A stretch of 64,000 nucleotides of DNA from Verticillium longisporum (GCA_019188255.1 JAETXT010000005.1:248001-312000); one strand, 5' to 3'; positions 11,845 through 23,528 are shown, counted from the stretch's first letter. A program made the numbers and translations. The notes: generated from the letters alone by a model not told the origin.

Positions 11845-12923
11845 CTACTCATCAATCATAAGGACACTCCTGAAGCGCACCTTGTTCTGCAGCATGTGGT
11901 CCGTCGCCTCCTTAGCCTGGGACATGGGGAACTTCTCAATCATGCACTTGACGTTGTGAGTGCTCGCAAATGCGATCGCCTCCTCCGAGTCGAGTGCGTG
12001 TCCCGCAGGCCATCCCCACACGGACCTGCCACCAACGATGAGGTCAATCGAGTTGATCTCGAGCCCGCCCACGGGCGCCAGGATGCACAGCTTGCCAGCG
12101 GGCTGCAGACCAGCCGTCAGCGGGGAAATGGCCTTTGGGTTAGGAGCCGTGGCCACAATGAGCGCGGCGCCGCCGAGCTCCTGCAGCTTCTTGACGGGGT
12201 CGTCCTTGCTCGAGTCAATGTATTCGTGCGCGCCGAGCTTCCTAGCAAAGTCTTCCTTGGCCGAGCCCGAGCTCAGCACGACGACCTTGTAACCCATCTT
12301 GACGGCGTACTGGACAGCCAGGTGACCCAGGCCGCCAACGCCCTGAACGGCAACTAGGTTGCCCTGCTCAATCTGCATCTTGCGGATACTGTTGAAGACA
12401 GTGACGCCGGCGCACAGGAGGGGCGCAACCTCGGCCACGTCGAGCTCCTTGGGAATTCGAACAACAGCCTCGGAGCGGAGAAGCGCATACTCGGCATAGC
12501 CACCGTCCTGGGTCACGCCATTGATAGCTGCATGATCGCACATCTGGAACTGTCCACGTTGGCACTGTCGGCACGCCAGATCGTGGCCTGCAGTTTCGTC
12601 AGTGGTTGGGCGACTTGTGAGACAGCTCACGTAAACTTACCGCCATGCCAGGGTCCACCAACGCGCTCTCCACCAGAAAACCGAGTAACGCCCTCACCGA
12701 CAGCGACCACATCGCCAACGAGCTCGTGGCCGGGCACACGGGGGAATACATCGCCAAAGGCACCGGATGACATGCCCGTGTCCGAGTGACAAACGCCACA
12801 GGCGCGCACTCTGACGAGGACTTGGTTGGGGCCAGGCTGCTTCAGTTCCAGGTCCTTGAGGACCATGGGACCACCCGCCTTCTCGACGACCCAGGCCTTG
12901 TATGTCTTGGGGAGGGACGACAT
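11845..12923 (-). CDS. zinc-dependent alcohol dehydrogenase (MDR family)
   Basis: NAD(P)-dependent interconversion of alcohols and aldehydes, 341 residues. Exons are 12641-12923 and 11845-12587 with a 53-nt intron. Catalytic zinc ligands are visible as Cys45 in ACGVCHSD and His66-Glu67 in PGHE. The structural-zinc lobe reads HDLACRQCQRGQFQMC, so three of the four usual cysteines are present and the first is replaced by Asp, a variant I recall from other fungal members. The Rossmann motif is GVGGLGHLAVQYA. There is no presequence, so it is probably cytosolic. The substrate is not determinable. Confidence 0.92.
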
Positions 12924-13627
12924 GGTTGTGGATTGTGTGAATTGATTCGGTATCAAGCTGGTGCAACGTAGAACCCAAGAGACGAGGAAATTTCTTGTGC
13001 AGGAAGATGTTGCTGGACACCGAAGGGACCTGAATTTGCAGATCTGGATCCTATGGCTCTTATACCTGGTCCTCAAGCATTGAGGCGAAAGCTTATCGTT
13101 CGGCAACCAGAGCTCTACAATCGATGGTGACGTAAAGTCTGGCCGCATACCGACATCCCCACTACCCCCGCATGCGGATGTACCGGGTTGAGCAGCTTGC
13201 AGCCTTTACGCTGAGTCATGGACAGCTGTGTGTTCGGCTGAGTGGTCTACCCGTGGGTAGTAATCATTAGCTTTTCTGAAAGTCTGGAATTCCTTTAAAT
13301 CCGATTCGCAAGTCCGATCAGTCTGTGTGTCTGGCCGGAGCATTTGATTTGGAGCCTCGGCGTGATTAGTAGTAAAGCCTAACACCTGCGACGTCGATGA
13401 CCAATGTCCATGCAGATAAATGCAAGCCGGCATGATTGAGCAACTGTCTCAGTCAGCGCATCCAGCACATGCTGTCCAGTGGTACGGTATAGGCAGAACG
13501 AGGGTCGAACGAGGTACACGTGTCGCGTTGTGCCAACTTTTGAGGCTTGGCCAAGGGGTATTGGATTCAACAACAGGGGTGGCTAAAGACAAAAGGCTAA
13601 TCCCGCCGCGTGGTCCAGTACTTCATC
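12924..13627. other. intergenic
   Basis: No gene is supported. It contains the promoter of the alcohol dehydrogenase and the 3' flank of VTA1. Confidence 0.5.
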
Positions 13628-14943
13628 TCAAGGTCTCGCCCCCAGCGCTGCCAGGGCAGCGCGGAGCTCCTTGACTGCCGTTGGGACATCTTCAAAGTTG
13701 AGAGCCGATATGGCAAAGCGCGCATGCTTAGTCGCACCCGGTACATCGTGTTCCACCGGCAGATTCTCGACTGGTAGAGGTGCCGGGGCGGAGACGGGTG
13801 CGCGATAGACAGGAGGCGGCACGACAGACCGTACTGACGGTGGCGGCTGGTACTGCGCTGGGGCAGCAGGCGGGGGAGGCGAAGGCTGCGCCGGAGGAGG
13901 AGGCGCCTGGTACGGAGCTGACGGAGGCGCAGGCGGTGATGGTTCACGAGGCGGGCTCCGGGGCAGGTCGGGCGGAGGAGAGACAATACGACTGAATCTG
14001 AAAGATGGCACATTGGACGACGGGTCAGGTCGTTGCGCCGGCGCTAACGGCACATCAGGAAGAGACGGGCCCTCGTTTCCACTGGCCTCGCTCAGCACCG
14101 AAGCGGGACGTGCTTGCGTCGGCGGGAAGTAGCCACCCGGCGTCTGCACACCAGGACCGGCCGACGGCGGCAGCTCGACCTCGTTGGGCGATCTGGGAAT
14201 GGGGACATTGGCGGCCGAAGGGGCAGCACTCTGCTGCTTGTAGAACTCTGCATCAGGGTCGTCCTCGACCGTGGCAGCTCTCGGCGCTGAAGCTGACGAG
14301 TCGTTGCCGGTCAAGAGTTGAACATCAGGGTCGTTCGGGTCGAGGCTTGGCAGGGCGACCTCGGCCTCTGGCTGCTCAACTGCGGGGTTCGACTCGTTGG
14401 GATCGTTGCCCTCTCTGACGGCCTTGAGGATGCGCGCTGCGTTCCATCGTGCGAACTTAATCTTCTTCTGGGTCTCGGCATCGGGCTGTCCCCAGATGTT
14501 GAGGAGCTGGAAAAATGTCGCAGCAGCGTCGAAGGTATCGGCAGTTTGGCGAGTCACTTTATTGGCGTTCATGACGCGCTCGGCGCGACCAAACGTTTGC
14601 TGCGCAAACTGCTCGACGACGGCCTGGCCGACGGCATCATCCATAATGGCCTCGTCGTCAGGTCTTTCCGTCTTGGTCTTCTCAAGCTGGTCCATGAGGT
14701 TCATGGTGTAGGCGAGGGAATCATCGTCGGTGTTGTGCAGCTGCTTCGCGAGGATCTGATTGACGACCCAGTACTCGCCTGAGAGGGTTCTGTCAGGTAA
14801 CTGGTTGAGAAAACACCAGCAAAGAATCAGAGAAACGTACACCAGTAGGTCACAGCTGGCTTGACGGAGCGAAGCTGGTTTGCGCGGTTGATGAACCTTG
14901 TGATGTCCGCTTGGCGCAAACTGGCGGGGATGGCTTCGGCCAT
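13628..14943 (-). CDS. VTA1: vacuolar protein sorting-associated protein VTA1
   Basis: Regulator of the AAA ATPase Vps4 in ESCRT-III disassembly and multivesicular-body formation, 417 residues. Exons are 14841-14943 and 13628-14778 with a 62-nt intron; the junction gives TYWCEYWVVNQIL, the conserved N-terminal MIT-like motif. Residues about 1-160 form the helical Vta1 N-terminal domain (FARWNAARILKAVREG at its end). A long Pro/Ser-rich linker follows, and the conserved C-terminal Vps4-binding helices (KHARFAISALNFEDVPTAV) end the protein. The domain order matches the family. Confidence 0.93.
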
Positions 14944-15200
14944 TGTCGATCGCTACAGTAACAGGACAGCTGCGAAAGACAGAGTAATGGGGGACTGGGT
15001 AGTGGACGGAAAGAGCTTCAGTTTCGACGCAGGGAGCAAAAGCTGGACGAAGTTGGAGTTTTGGACGTTGAGGTTGCGCGGGAGGATGTCGGCAGCCTAG
15101 TTCATCAAGGTACCACCTTCCCTCAGAATGGAGGAGACGCAGACAGCAGTGGCGACCAGGCGCTAGACCGCAGACGAGCAGATTGCAGGCTGACGTTGAC
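14944..15200. other. VTA1 promoter region
   Basis: Upstream of the minus-strand VTA1 start; no gene is seen. Confidence 0.4.
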
Positions 15201-15325
15201 GGAAGGGTCTCCTGTGATGCAGTTAGTCAGCAGGCACTATAAAACGTAGCCCTGGGGGCACGTTGGCGACCAAACTAAGCCAAATACAACAACACTTATC
15301 CACCTAATACCATCAACTGTTTTTG
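15201..15325 (+). repeat. 125-bp direct repeat, copy A
   Basis: This copy matches 15676-15800 with only three substitutions seen (T/A near the start, then C/T and A/G). It starts GGAAGGG and ends CTGTTTTTG, and carries a TATA-like CTATAAAACG about 35 bases in. Confidence 0.95.
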
Positions 15326-15675
15326 GTGACCACAGCAGGGCCTCGATAATCAATGCCAGTACCCACCTGGTTCCTGCATCTCCTGAAGTTTCCGTTTTCC
15401 GATTCAAGTCAAGCACTGAGCATGAAGAAAAGACCCTAAGGCTACCTACTCAACTTACCTACGGGTACTATACTACCGTCCTACCTACTCAAACGTACAT
15501 TACCGACAGTCACCTACGACTGAAGAGTACCCCGACCCGCTTGTATTACCGTTGGTCCTTGCCTTGGTCGTGAAGAGATGTAATTCTCTGAGGAATGGAA
15601 GAAGAGGATGGATGTCTGGACGTGGGAAGATGAAGATATGGCCGTGGGCGTCCTCTTGTGAGGGGGTGACATGAA
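15326..15675. other. 350-bp spacer between the direct repeats
   Basis: No reading frame of note. It contains several ACCTAC/TACCTAC motifs at 15447-15492. Confidence 0.5.
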
Positions 15676-15800
15676 GGAAGGGACTCCTGTGATGCAGTTA
15701 GTCAGCAGGCACTATAAAACGTAGCCCTGGGGGCACGTTGGCGACTAAACTAAGCCAGATACAACAACACTTATCCACCTAATACCATCAACTGTTTTTG
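15676..15800 (+). repeat. 125-bp direct repeat, copy B
   Basis: Second copy of the repeat at 15201-15325, same orientation. It ends about 400 bp upstream of the PDI-like gene, so its TATA-like motif could act in that promoter. Confidence 0.95.
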
Positions 15801-16200
15801 ACGTCGCTAAGGTACAGCGCTGTTTGGCGGCCCAGCCCCGCAGCCGCAGAAACGGTGGAGCCAGCGGCGGGTGCGAGCTTGAAGCTGGTGTGGGGAATGC
15901 TACGGTGCACTGCAGGATGTGCCAATAGACAAAGGCCTATTCAGAGCCTGTCGTCCTTGCCTTCAGGCCAGCAAAGCCTCCTGTGCTCCCCCGTAGCCTG
16001 TTCCCTCCCATCTTCCACGCTGGCCTTTTGCCAAAAATAAGAACAAGAAGACAACACCACCACCTTTGGATGCTGCCAGGTGTCTGATTTATATGGTCAG
16101 AATCTCCTGACAAACGACCACCTCCCATTGATTGCCTTCACCTCACTCTTCGCCCGGAATCAACCCCAGATTGTTCCAGCGCACCTCGTCCACTTACACG

Positions 16201-17734
16201 ATGCATCATCCCACCCTCCTCGCTGCGGGCATCGCCGCCCTGGCTTCCATGCCTGGGGCCATGGCAGGCATGTACCCCAAGAGCTCTGCTGTTCTTCAGG
16301 TGGATGGCAAGAGCTACGACCGCTTGATTGCGCAGTCGAACTACACTTCGGTATGAATTGGCCACATTTCTTTTGAGCGTCCTCTTCTCTTGTTGACATC
16401 GCCATGTTATCCAGATTGTCGAGTTTTACGCCCCCTGGTGCGGCCACTGCAAGAACCTCCAGCCCGCCTACGAGAAGGCAGCCAAGAGCCTCGAAGGACT
16501 TGCCAAGGTTGCCGCCGTCGACTGTGACGACGATGCCAACAAGCCTCTCTGCGGTCAGTTTGGCATCCAGGGCTTCCCCACCCTCAAAATCATTCGCCCT
16601 GGCAAGAAGAGCGGCAAGCCCGCCGTCGAAGACTACAACGGACCCCGCACCGCCACCGGCATCGTCGACGTCGTTGTGGACAAGATCAACAACCATGTCA
16701 CGAAGGTTACCGACAAGGACCTCGATACCTTTGTCGCCTCTGGCACCGACAAGCCCAGGGCCATCCTCTTCACTGAGAAGGGCACCACGAGCCCGCTGCT
16801 CCGCAGCATCGCCATTGACTTTCTCGACGTCATCACGATTGCGCAGGCGAGGAACAACCAGAAGGCTGTTGTTGAGAAGTATGGAATCGAAAAGTTCCCC
16901 ACACTGATCCTGCTGCCCGTCGGCGCCAGCGAGCCTATCGTCTACGATGGCGCCATGAAGAAGCCCGCCATCCTCGAGTTCCTTTCTCAGGCCGGCACCC
17001 CTAACCCCGACCCTCCCGTCAAGGCTGGTAAGAAGGCCAAGTCCACTCTCAAGGCCGAACCCAAGGCGAAGGCTGCCGAGGAGAAGCCTGCCCCCGAAGC
17101 TGCGGCCGAAGATGTTATCGAGGAGCCTGTTGCCACCCCGGCAGCACCCGCTGCGGCGTCTATTCCCTCCGTCGAGACGGCCGAGCTCCAGAAGGAGTGC
17201 CTGGCCCCCAAGTCTCACACGTGCATTCTGGCTCTCGTCCCGACCACCGCCAACGACAAGTCGGAGAAGGTTCTCGGCTCCCTCGCTGAGCTGGCTCACA
17301 AGTACACCCAGGGTGGCCGCCACCTGTTCCCCTTCTACGCTGTCTCAGGCGAGAGCCCGAGCGCTGCCACTCTGACCAAGTCGCTGAGCCTCAAGACCGA
17401 CGTTGAGCTTGTTGCCGTCAACGCCCGCCGGGGCTGGTGGAGTCACTACAAGGGCGAGGGCGATGCCACGAGCGTCGAGGCGTGGATTGATGCCATCCGC
17501 ATGGGTGATGGCGCCAAGAACAAGCTTCCTGCCGAACTGATTGTTGAGCCCCAGGCTGCGAAGGAGGACGTGCCTCCCGTCAAGGAGAAAGCCGCCGAGG
17601 AAAGCTCATCCTTTGCTGGCACAGTGGCCGACGCCCCTGAACCCGGCACCGAGACTCCTAGCGAGGAGGCGCCGACTGAGGCCCCCGTCGAGGCGGACGC
17701 CCCTGAGACGCCCGCTGACCACGATGAGCTCTAG
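16201..17734 (+). CDS. ER protein disulfide isomerase-like protein with HDEL signal
   Basis: Thiol-disulfide oxidoreductase of the ER lumen, 489 residues. Exons are 16201-16350 and 16415-17734 (64-nt intron). A signal peptide spans about residues 1-22. A thioredoxin domain carries the CGHC active site at residues 59-62 (APWCGHCKN). A second thioredoxin-like domain without a CxxC follows ([14 protein letters not shown]). An Ala/Pro/Glu/Lys-rich linker leads to a third globular region ([14 protein letters not shown] to [10 protein letters not shown]), resembling the C-terminal half of P5/Mpd1-type proteins. A second acidic low-complexity stretch ends in HDEL at 486-489, the ER retrieval signal. 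It is convergent with RRP41, 206 bp away. Confidence 0.92.
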
Positions 17735-17940
17735 TGGCCGCGTGCTGAAAGCGAGTCTGCACCAGCTTGTCCCCAATTTAAGCCAGCGCAAGTGATGACA
17801 ATGAAAACAAAAACTCACGTTCAATGATCCTACATGTCCCATGCCTTTTAACCGGGGGTATCATACCATCGTGCCCATCCCATACAAATCGTCTTGACCT
17901 GCCTCATTGTCCTCCGCCCTCTCCCCCTTCTCTGTTTCTC

Positions 17941-18821
17941 TCACGTCATTTCAACATCGACTTGGGCACCCTTCTCCACCACACCCTCTTGTACCATCTT
18001 GGACCCCTTTTCCTTGACAACAGCATCCAGCTTCCCCCAATCTGCTTGCACCCGTCCACGGCCACTGCCAGCAAGCCCTCCAACCGGCTTGCCTGCACCC
18101 TGCTCTCGCACACGAGCACCACAACCTTGTCGCTGTCGCCCAAGGTCGCCGCCGTCAAGAAGGGCAGCTCCTGTTCCTCCTGCGTGTTCAGGTCCAGTAG
18201 CGGGTCCGCCCCCTCGTCGGCCGCCGCGTACGTGCTCGTCGAACCAGCCGTGCACGCGGCGATGTAGTCGGTCATGGGGATGCCCGCGTCGACGAGCGCC
18301 AGAGTCGTCGCGTTGAGCAGCGCCGCGAGCAGCGAGCCGTCCTGCGAGAGTACGTGCAGGGAGATGTAGATGGAACTGTGCGGGAAGAGGTGCGTGTGCA
18401 GCGTTGACGCAAAGGCCTTGGAAATGGTGGCCTCGAGTTCGGAGATGCGCCTGCCACAAGTCAGTCAGATTGCCCGCCCCCGTTGCATTCTGCGACACGC
18501 CCCTTTTCGAACAGAATGGGCGAGGGAGTCATACTTGTCGTTCCGGCCGTACTTTCTCCTGTCGACCGAGCTGAAGCCCGCGACGACAATGCTCACGTTG
18601 ACGGCGGCGTCCTTGGACTGCCCGCCCGCAGGCCCGCGGCGCTGCGGCTCGGTCGGGCCCGTGACGACGCACATGACCTTTGTGTGGCCGATTTCGAGGT
18701 AGCTCGAGCCGTCGGCGGCGTCCTGCGTGCGGATCTGGGCCTGCAGCCGTCGAAGCTCGTTCCAGCGGCGGCCGTCGACCCGGAGGAGGGAGAGGCCGTA
18801 CGTCGAGGTGTCGAGAGGCAT
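17941..18821 (-). CDS. RRP41: exosome complex subunit RRP41/SKI6 (RNase PH fold), C-terminal frameshift as assembled
   Basis: Ring subunit of the RNA exosome in nucleus and cytoplasm, for 3'-5' RNA decay and processing. Exons are 18535-18821 and 17941-18450 with an 84-nt intron. The start is MPLDTSTYGLSLLRVDGRRWNELR, with the family motif RVDGRR at about residues 15-20. It is followed by SYLEIGHTKVMCVVTGP and DGSLLAALLNATTLALVDAGIPM. After CKQI (near the GGGGG run, plus-strand 18034-18038) the frame as assembled runs into an Arg/Trp-rich end stopping at 17946. One additional G restores a KLDAVVKEKG helix and an acidic end stopping at 17941, for 265 residues. I consider the latter the true protein. 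Confidence 0.88.
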
Positions 18822-19324
18822 TGTGCTGGTCTGTATCGGTCCGGAGTTTATTGAGTATCGCGGGGGCCTTTTCGGACGCACCAATTGCGAGGCTGGGTGT
18901 TGATGGGAGGCTGGTAGGTCTTGTCGTCGAACGTCTGAAAGTCCTGGTGTACTGGGATGGGGGAATTTTTGTCTAAGCTTCGATACGCTGTACTTGCCAT
19001 AGTGGGGTTCATCACACAGTGCACAAAGCGTCTTGGTTTGCTTTCCTGTACTGTATTCGCACTAAGATGAGGCGATCAGACATTAAGACAACAACGGCAA
19101 CGCTGGGATAAGAAACAAGCTCATCTTTTCATGATCCATGCAATTTGATTCGTAATTCTTTCGTAATGAACTTGTACTGTGTTTCTGACCGCTTTATCAT
19201 CTCCATAGAGCCAGCTTGCGAGAGCATGCCCGCCCTCGGACCAGGTCCTCTAGAGATTATAGGATGAGAGACCCAAAAAGAGAGATGTAGTCTAAAAAAA
19301 AAACGCGGTATAACCCGATCCGAT
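18822..19324. other. intergenic
   Basis: RRP41 promoter and 3' flank of the next minus-strand gene. A nine-A run occurs at 19294-19302. No gene is seen. Confidence 0.5.
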
Positions 19325-20227
19325 TTACGCCGTAACCATAACGCCCTGTTGAATTCCAAATGAAACAATGGGAACTGACGGCACAGTCCAGATGGGTTTG
19401 CGGACCTCCTCCTTCTCCTCGGCGTCGGTCCATCCGCGCTCGGGACCCCACCGTAGACCGCGGTCATTCATGATGGCGACCTCCATGAGCCCCTTCATCA
19501 TTTCTCCTGATTTCTTCACGCTCGACCAGCCGTCAAAGTCGACGTATTCCAGCGCCGGCAATTCAGCCAGTACCTCGCCGAGGAGCTTTTGGCAGAAGAG
19601 CTCGTAGAACCCCCCAGACCGTCGAAAGCCCGTGAAGACGCTGTCACTCGGGTCGCATTCGACAAAGACCGTCAGCCGCCGGACGTTTATACAGTCTTTG
19701 AGCCCCAGCGCCGGGTTCACAACCCAACCACGAGGCGGGGCGTTCCATCCAGGACCGAGGCGCATCTCGAGAGAGGTGAGACACGCTCGCTTTGAGGGAG
19801 TTAGACGGGCCAGAAGCGGCTTCTTGGTCTTGAGGAAGCGGCCAGGAAACGTAGGGAAGAGGCGAAACGTTCGACTGCTGTAGTAGTAATGCGATGCTTC
19901 AGAGTAAATGGTGCGGCAAGTCTTGAACAAGGCCAGTTTCCTGTGAAGCCGCTTGTGGTTGTCGGGATCGAGGTCCATAACCTTGCCAGCATCCGCAAAG
20001 TGGTAGGCGTACACCTTGAGTCGCAGCTCGCCGGGGAGGGACATGAAGGGGAACGGGTCAGGGCGCTTTGCCTTCGATGAACCCAGAGACAAGCCATCCA
20101 GGGTCAGGCTGTCGGCATCATTGGCCCGCTCGGCTTCAGAGGCGCGCCGTGTCTTCCGACCGGCGGGCATTGGTCGCGGCTGGAGAGCCGAACCAAGGGC
20201 TCGAGAGCCCTTTGAGCGGCGAACCAT
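19325..20227 (-). CDS. uncharacterised fungal protein, F-box/2EXR-like N-terminal motif
   Basis: A single-exon frame of 300 residues from MVRRSKGSRALG; the open frame continues upstream but the basic start at 20227 is the most natural. After a polar 60-residue leader comes PFPFMSLPGELRLKVYAYHF, like the LP-x-ELR helix that opens fungal F-box and 2EXR proteins. It continues with KTCRTIYSEASHYYYSSRTF, also typical of this broad family (old F-box-like proteins with an IYSEA motif). The C-terminal half has LxYVDF and Trp-rich stretches. The family implies a substrate adaptor, but function is unknown. Confidence 0.65.
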   Translation of the reverse strand: MVRRSKGSRALGSALQPRPMPAGRKTRRASEAERANDADSLTLDGLSLGSSKAKRPDPFPFMSLPGELRLKVYAYHFADAGKVMDLDPDNHKRLHRKLALFKTCRTIYSEASHYYYSSRTFRLFPTFPGRFLKTKKPLLARLTPSKRACLTSLEMRLGPGWNAPPRGWVVNPALGLKDCINVRRLTVFVECDPSDSVFTGFRRSGGFYELFCQKLLGEVLAELPALEYVDFDGWSSVKKSGEMMKGLMEVAIMNDRGLRWGPERGWTDAEEKEEVRKPIWTVPSVPIVSFGIQQGVMVTA

Positions 20228-21157
20228 GATAGGAAGTTTACCGAGTTGCAAAAACTCGAGACCGTATTCGTGGTAGAGTCGCAAGCACCCTTCGGAAGAT
20301 GTCGAGGGGTCGGTTGACTTCAGTGGCGAAAGACGACAGAGACTTCGGCAGAGAGAAGTGCCGAGAGTCACAGTGCTCAATATGTATGTTCGTTGTGTTC
20401 GGTTTCCGGAGATACAGGATATCGTCCGTCTTAGGCGGTAGTAGGTCGTAGAAAGTCTCGAGGGACGTAGTAGTTCGCGGAGGGTGGTCCCATGGCGACA
20501 CTGAAAGCGTTCAACAGACAGGGACCACCCTTCAGCATGAGGCAGCCGCAACAGCCATGTCGTTTGTCAGGTATGTGTTTTGCGGTAAAAGTTTGTGCCG
20601 ATATTTCAAAGGTTCTGCCAGCAGAGCAAGTTGTCAAGGCAAGTCAGTCAGTAGGTAGGTACAGGTGTCGAGTGTCGGTATCAAGCGTGGGATAGGATTT
20701 GGAAAGAATGCACTGCGCGGAGGCGACTCGGAGGCGATGGCTTCAAGAGTGGAGACGAAATCGAGCAAAAAGTCCAACACGTGAGTTGAAGTTGAAGATT
20801 TGACTAAGCAGAACCCTTCCAATGAAAGTGAATGGGCTCTTCTTCTGAGGCGGAAGATGACATCATTGCTGAGCTCGCCGTAAGACCGTGCAGACCCTCT
20901 GATACGGAGCCAATTGCACTGTGCATCGTCACGGCTCATCCTCGGAAAGCCGAGCTATGGGCGTGCTGCACTCAAAATTTCCAGAAGCTTCATCATCGGC
21001 GCTGCATGTCCGCCCACCTTTCCCTCCCCACCCTACGATTTGTCGACGGTTGATGGCGCTTGTGGGCCATCCTTAACATCGAGTTTGCGGCATTGTACGA
21101 ACAAGCATCGGCCAACAATCCCCTCATTCCCAGACCATCATACTTTCGCACACCGCC
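20228..21157. other. intergenic, divergent promoter region
   Basis: This 930-bp interval lies between a minus-strand gene and TIM50. It includes GTAGGTAGGTAC at 20651-20662. No gene is supported. Confidence 0.5.
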
Positions 21158-22808
21158 ATGTTGTCAAGGGCGGCCCGAGTCGCGCGACTGCAAACCCCTT
21201 TGCTCCGCGCCATTGCGCAACCAGCCCCGAGGTCGCAACTAGCCGTCGCGCCATGGAGGAGGACATACGCCAAGGTCAACAAGCCTGAGTCCCCCGATGC
21301 CAAAAAGGCTACCGATTCATCCGAGCCCAACTACGATGGCGACGTTGCTGCGCGAGCAGCTAAGGAGGCAGCTGATGCCGAGAAGGCCAACACGGTCGGC
21401 GAGAAGGCTGCTGCCGAGGAGGAGCTGTCTGAGGCGGAGAAGGCAAACTATCCCCTGCCTGACTTGACGCAGGGTATCCCATCCACACTCGAGTACGAAA
21501 TGTCCGGCGCGACGACCAGCAAGTCTGCGCTGCAGGCCATTTCCGAAGACGAGGCCTTCTCGGGCGGCGGCAAGGGCAAGGGGGAGATGCCCGCATCAGC
21601 ATACGTTTCGTCCTCCGAGAGGAAACGACAGCAATTCGCCAATCGCATGTTCGTCGCCTTCCTCGCCGGCGCTGCGGGCAGTATTGTCTATCTCGGCCGC
21701 AACTGGGACGACAAGATCGACGAGGAACGACACCCTGGTGTGCCCAACGGCTGGGGGCTCGGCCTGTGGTGGAACCGAGCATCCACGCGTATGAGCGAGT
21801 TCACCAACTACTACCAAGAGCCCGCATTCGAAAAGCTCCTCCCCGACGTCGACCCTTCCTTTGAGCGCCCTTACACTCTCTGCATCAGTCTGGAGGACAT
21901 GCTGGTGCACAGCGAATGGTCACGTGAACACGGCTGGCGTGTGGCCAAGAGGCCCGGCGTCGACTACTTCCTGCGCTACCTCAGCCAGTATTACGAGCTG
22001 GTTCTTTTCACGTCAGTGCCTTTCGCAATTGGCGAGCCCCTTGTTCGCAAGCTCGACCCCTTCCGCTTCATCATGTGGCCCCTGTACCGTGAGGCGACCA
22101 AGTACAACGACGGCGAGATCGTCAAGGTAGGTTCTTCCCCCAAGAATGATGACTGCGTTTCTCTTGCTAACTAGAGTCCAGGACCTGTCTTACCTGAACC
22201 GTGACTTGTCCAAGGTCATCATCATCGACTCCAAGGCCAGCCACGTCCGCAACCAGCCCGAAAACGCCATTGTGCTCGACAAGTGGACCGGTGACTCCAA
22301 GGACAAGGATCTCGTCGGCCTCATTCCTTTCCTCGAGTACATCCACACCATGCAGTACGGTGACGTCCGCAAGGTCCTCAAGTCCTTTGAGGGCAAGCAC
22401 ATCCCTACCGAGTTCGCCCGTCGTGAGGCCATCGCCCGCTCCGAATTCGAGAAGCAGCTGGCGGCGAAGGGCAAGAAGACCCCCTCCGGCATGGGCATGC
22501 TCGGCGGTATGCTCGGCCTCAAGCCTTCCAACATGGCACTGATGCAGTCCCCGGACGGCGAGCTGAGCCCCGCCGAGGCATTCGCGCAGGGCAAGATGCT
22601 CCAGGATATTGCGCGTGAGCGTGGCCAGCGCAACTACGAGTTGCTCGAAAAGGAGATTAGGGAAAACGGTGCCAAGTGGCTGAAGGAGGAGGCGGAGATG
22701 CAGGAGAAGGCTCAGCAGGAGGCCCTTAACAGCATGATGGGCTCTTTCTCGGGCTGGTTCGTCCCCTCCAAGACGGAGGAGAAGCCTGCCGACGGAAAGA
22801 CGGCATAA
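21158..22808 (+). CDS. TIM50: mitochondrial import inner membrane translocase subunit TIM50
   Basis: Receptor subunit of the TIM23 presequence translocase, 531 residues. Exons are 21158-22126 and 22182-22808 (55-nt intron). The N-terminus is a basic amphipathic mitochondrial presequence (about 1-38). An Ala/Glu-rich matrix segment follows, then one membrane span at about 164-180 (FVAFLAGAAGSIVYLG). The intermembrane-space FCP1/NLI-phosphatase-like domain begins near 235 (TLCISLEDMLVHSEW). As in yeast Tim50, the phosphatase DxDx(T/V) motif is altered (SLEDM), so the fold is expected to bind presequences rather than catalyse. A C-terminal charged extension ends the protein. Confidence 0.96.
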
Positions 22809-23183
22809 AAAGAAAAAAGGCCGCCACTATAGACTGGGGCGCACACGACGAGCCTGGGACGCTGTTTGTTCATGGTCAATGATGGAATGCTGGCCAACAG
22901 CGGCACGCGCCAGGGCTCGACTTGACTCTCCTCTACTAACCTTGTGTACTCTACGGGGCAGGTGGGACGGCTGGGAGAGGTCGCATCTGCATATAGACTA
23001 ACGGCGTGCCGACGAGCGCGCGTGTATGAATGTTGTACAGTAGGCTGTCAAGCCAATGTCATTCCATTGAATCATCTACAGTCGAGGTAACACTGTGACC
23101 CCAGGATATGACAAGGCCACTCTCGCTCAACCATGTACTCGTCCAGATCACACAAGCACGCTCGCTCATACTGCGGCCGCTCC
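22809..23183. other. intergenic between convergent genes
   Basis: 3' flanks of TIM50 and of the small secreted protein gene. No gene is seen. Confidence 0.5.
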
Positions 23184-23528
23184 TCACGCAGGCGGCGACC
23201 TCCAAAGTCCTCTACACCACTCGCAGAAGAATTTTGTCGTGCACTGGTAATATCTACCGCGTGTCAGTTCGCTTGTCCCGCAGGCCACGTGCAAGGGTGA
23301 ATGGACGCACTCCCAGAAGCCTTCGCTCGTACTCTTGTCGATCTTGCTGCATTGGCACTCTGCCTTTCTCTTCGAGCAGAGGACAGGGTCGGGAGGCGGG
23401 ATATGCCTGCCGCTGATGGCTTCAAAGTCGGCGGTGGCAGCGTGACGGTCAAGGTCGAGGTCGTCTGTGGCTGGCGCCGCAAGCACGCTGGAGCTCAATG
23501 CAAAGACAAGAAGTGTTGCGGGACGCAT
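23184..23528 (-). CDS. small secreted cysteine-rich protein (effector-like candidate)
   Basis: A 114-residue frame with a clear signal peptide (MRPATLLVFALSSSVLAAPA, cleavage near residue 18-20) and a likely propeptide (DDLDLDRHAATADFEAISGR). The mature region has eight cysteines, of the C-x6-C-x1-C then C, C, C, C, C type, ending in a WCRGLW-containing tail. The size, secretion signal and even cysteine number fit fungal small secreted proteins. No named family is recognised. A short unannotated intron near the 3' end cannot be excluded. Confidence 0.55.
   Translation of the reverse strand: MRPATLLVFALSSSVLAAPATDDLDLDRHAATADFEAISGRHIPPPDPVLCSKRKAECQCSKIDKSTSEGFWECVHSPLHVACGTSELTRGRYYQCTTKFFCEWCRGLWRSPPA

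Noticed and set aside
4224..12923. Secondary-metabolite cluster made of dehydrogenases and glycosidase
   Set aside because: No backbone synthase, transporter or pathway regulator is nearby, and the genes are unrelated and separately oriented.
15201..15800. Intact LTR element with 125-bp LTRs
   Set aside because: Exact repeat borders do not give TG...CA ends and no 4-6 bp target duplication is visible, so it is listed only as a direct repeat.
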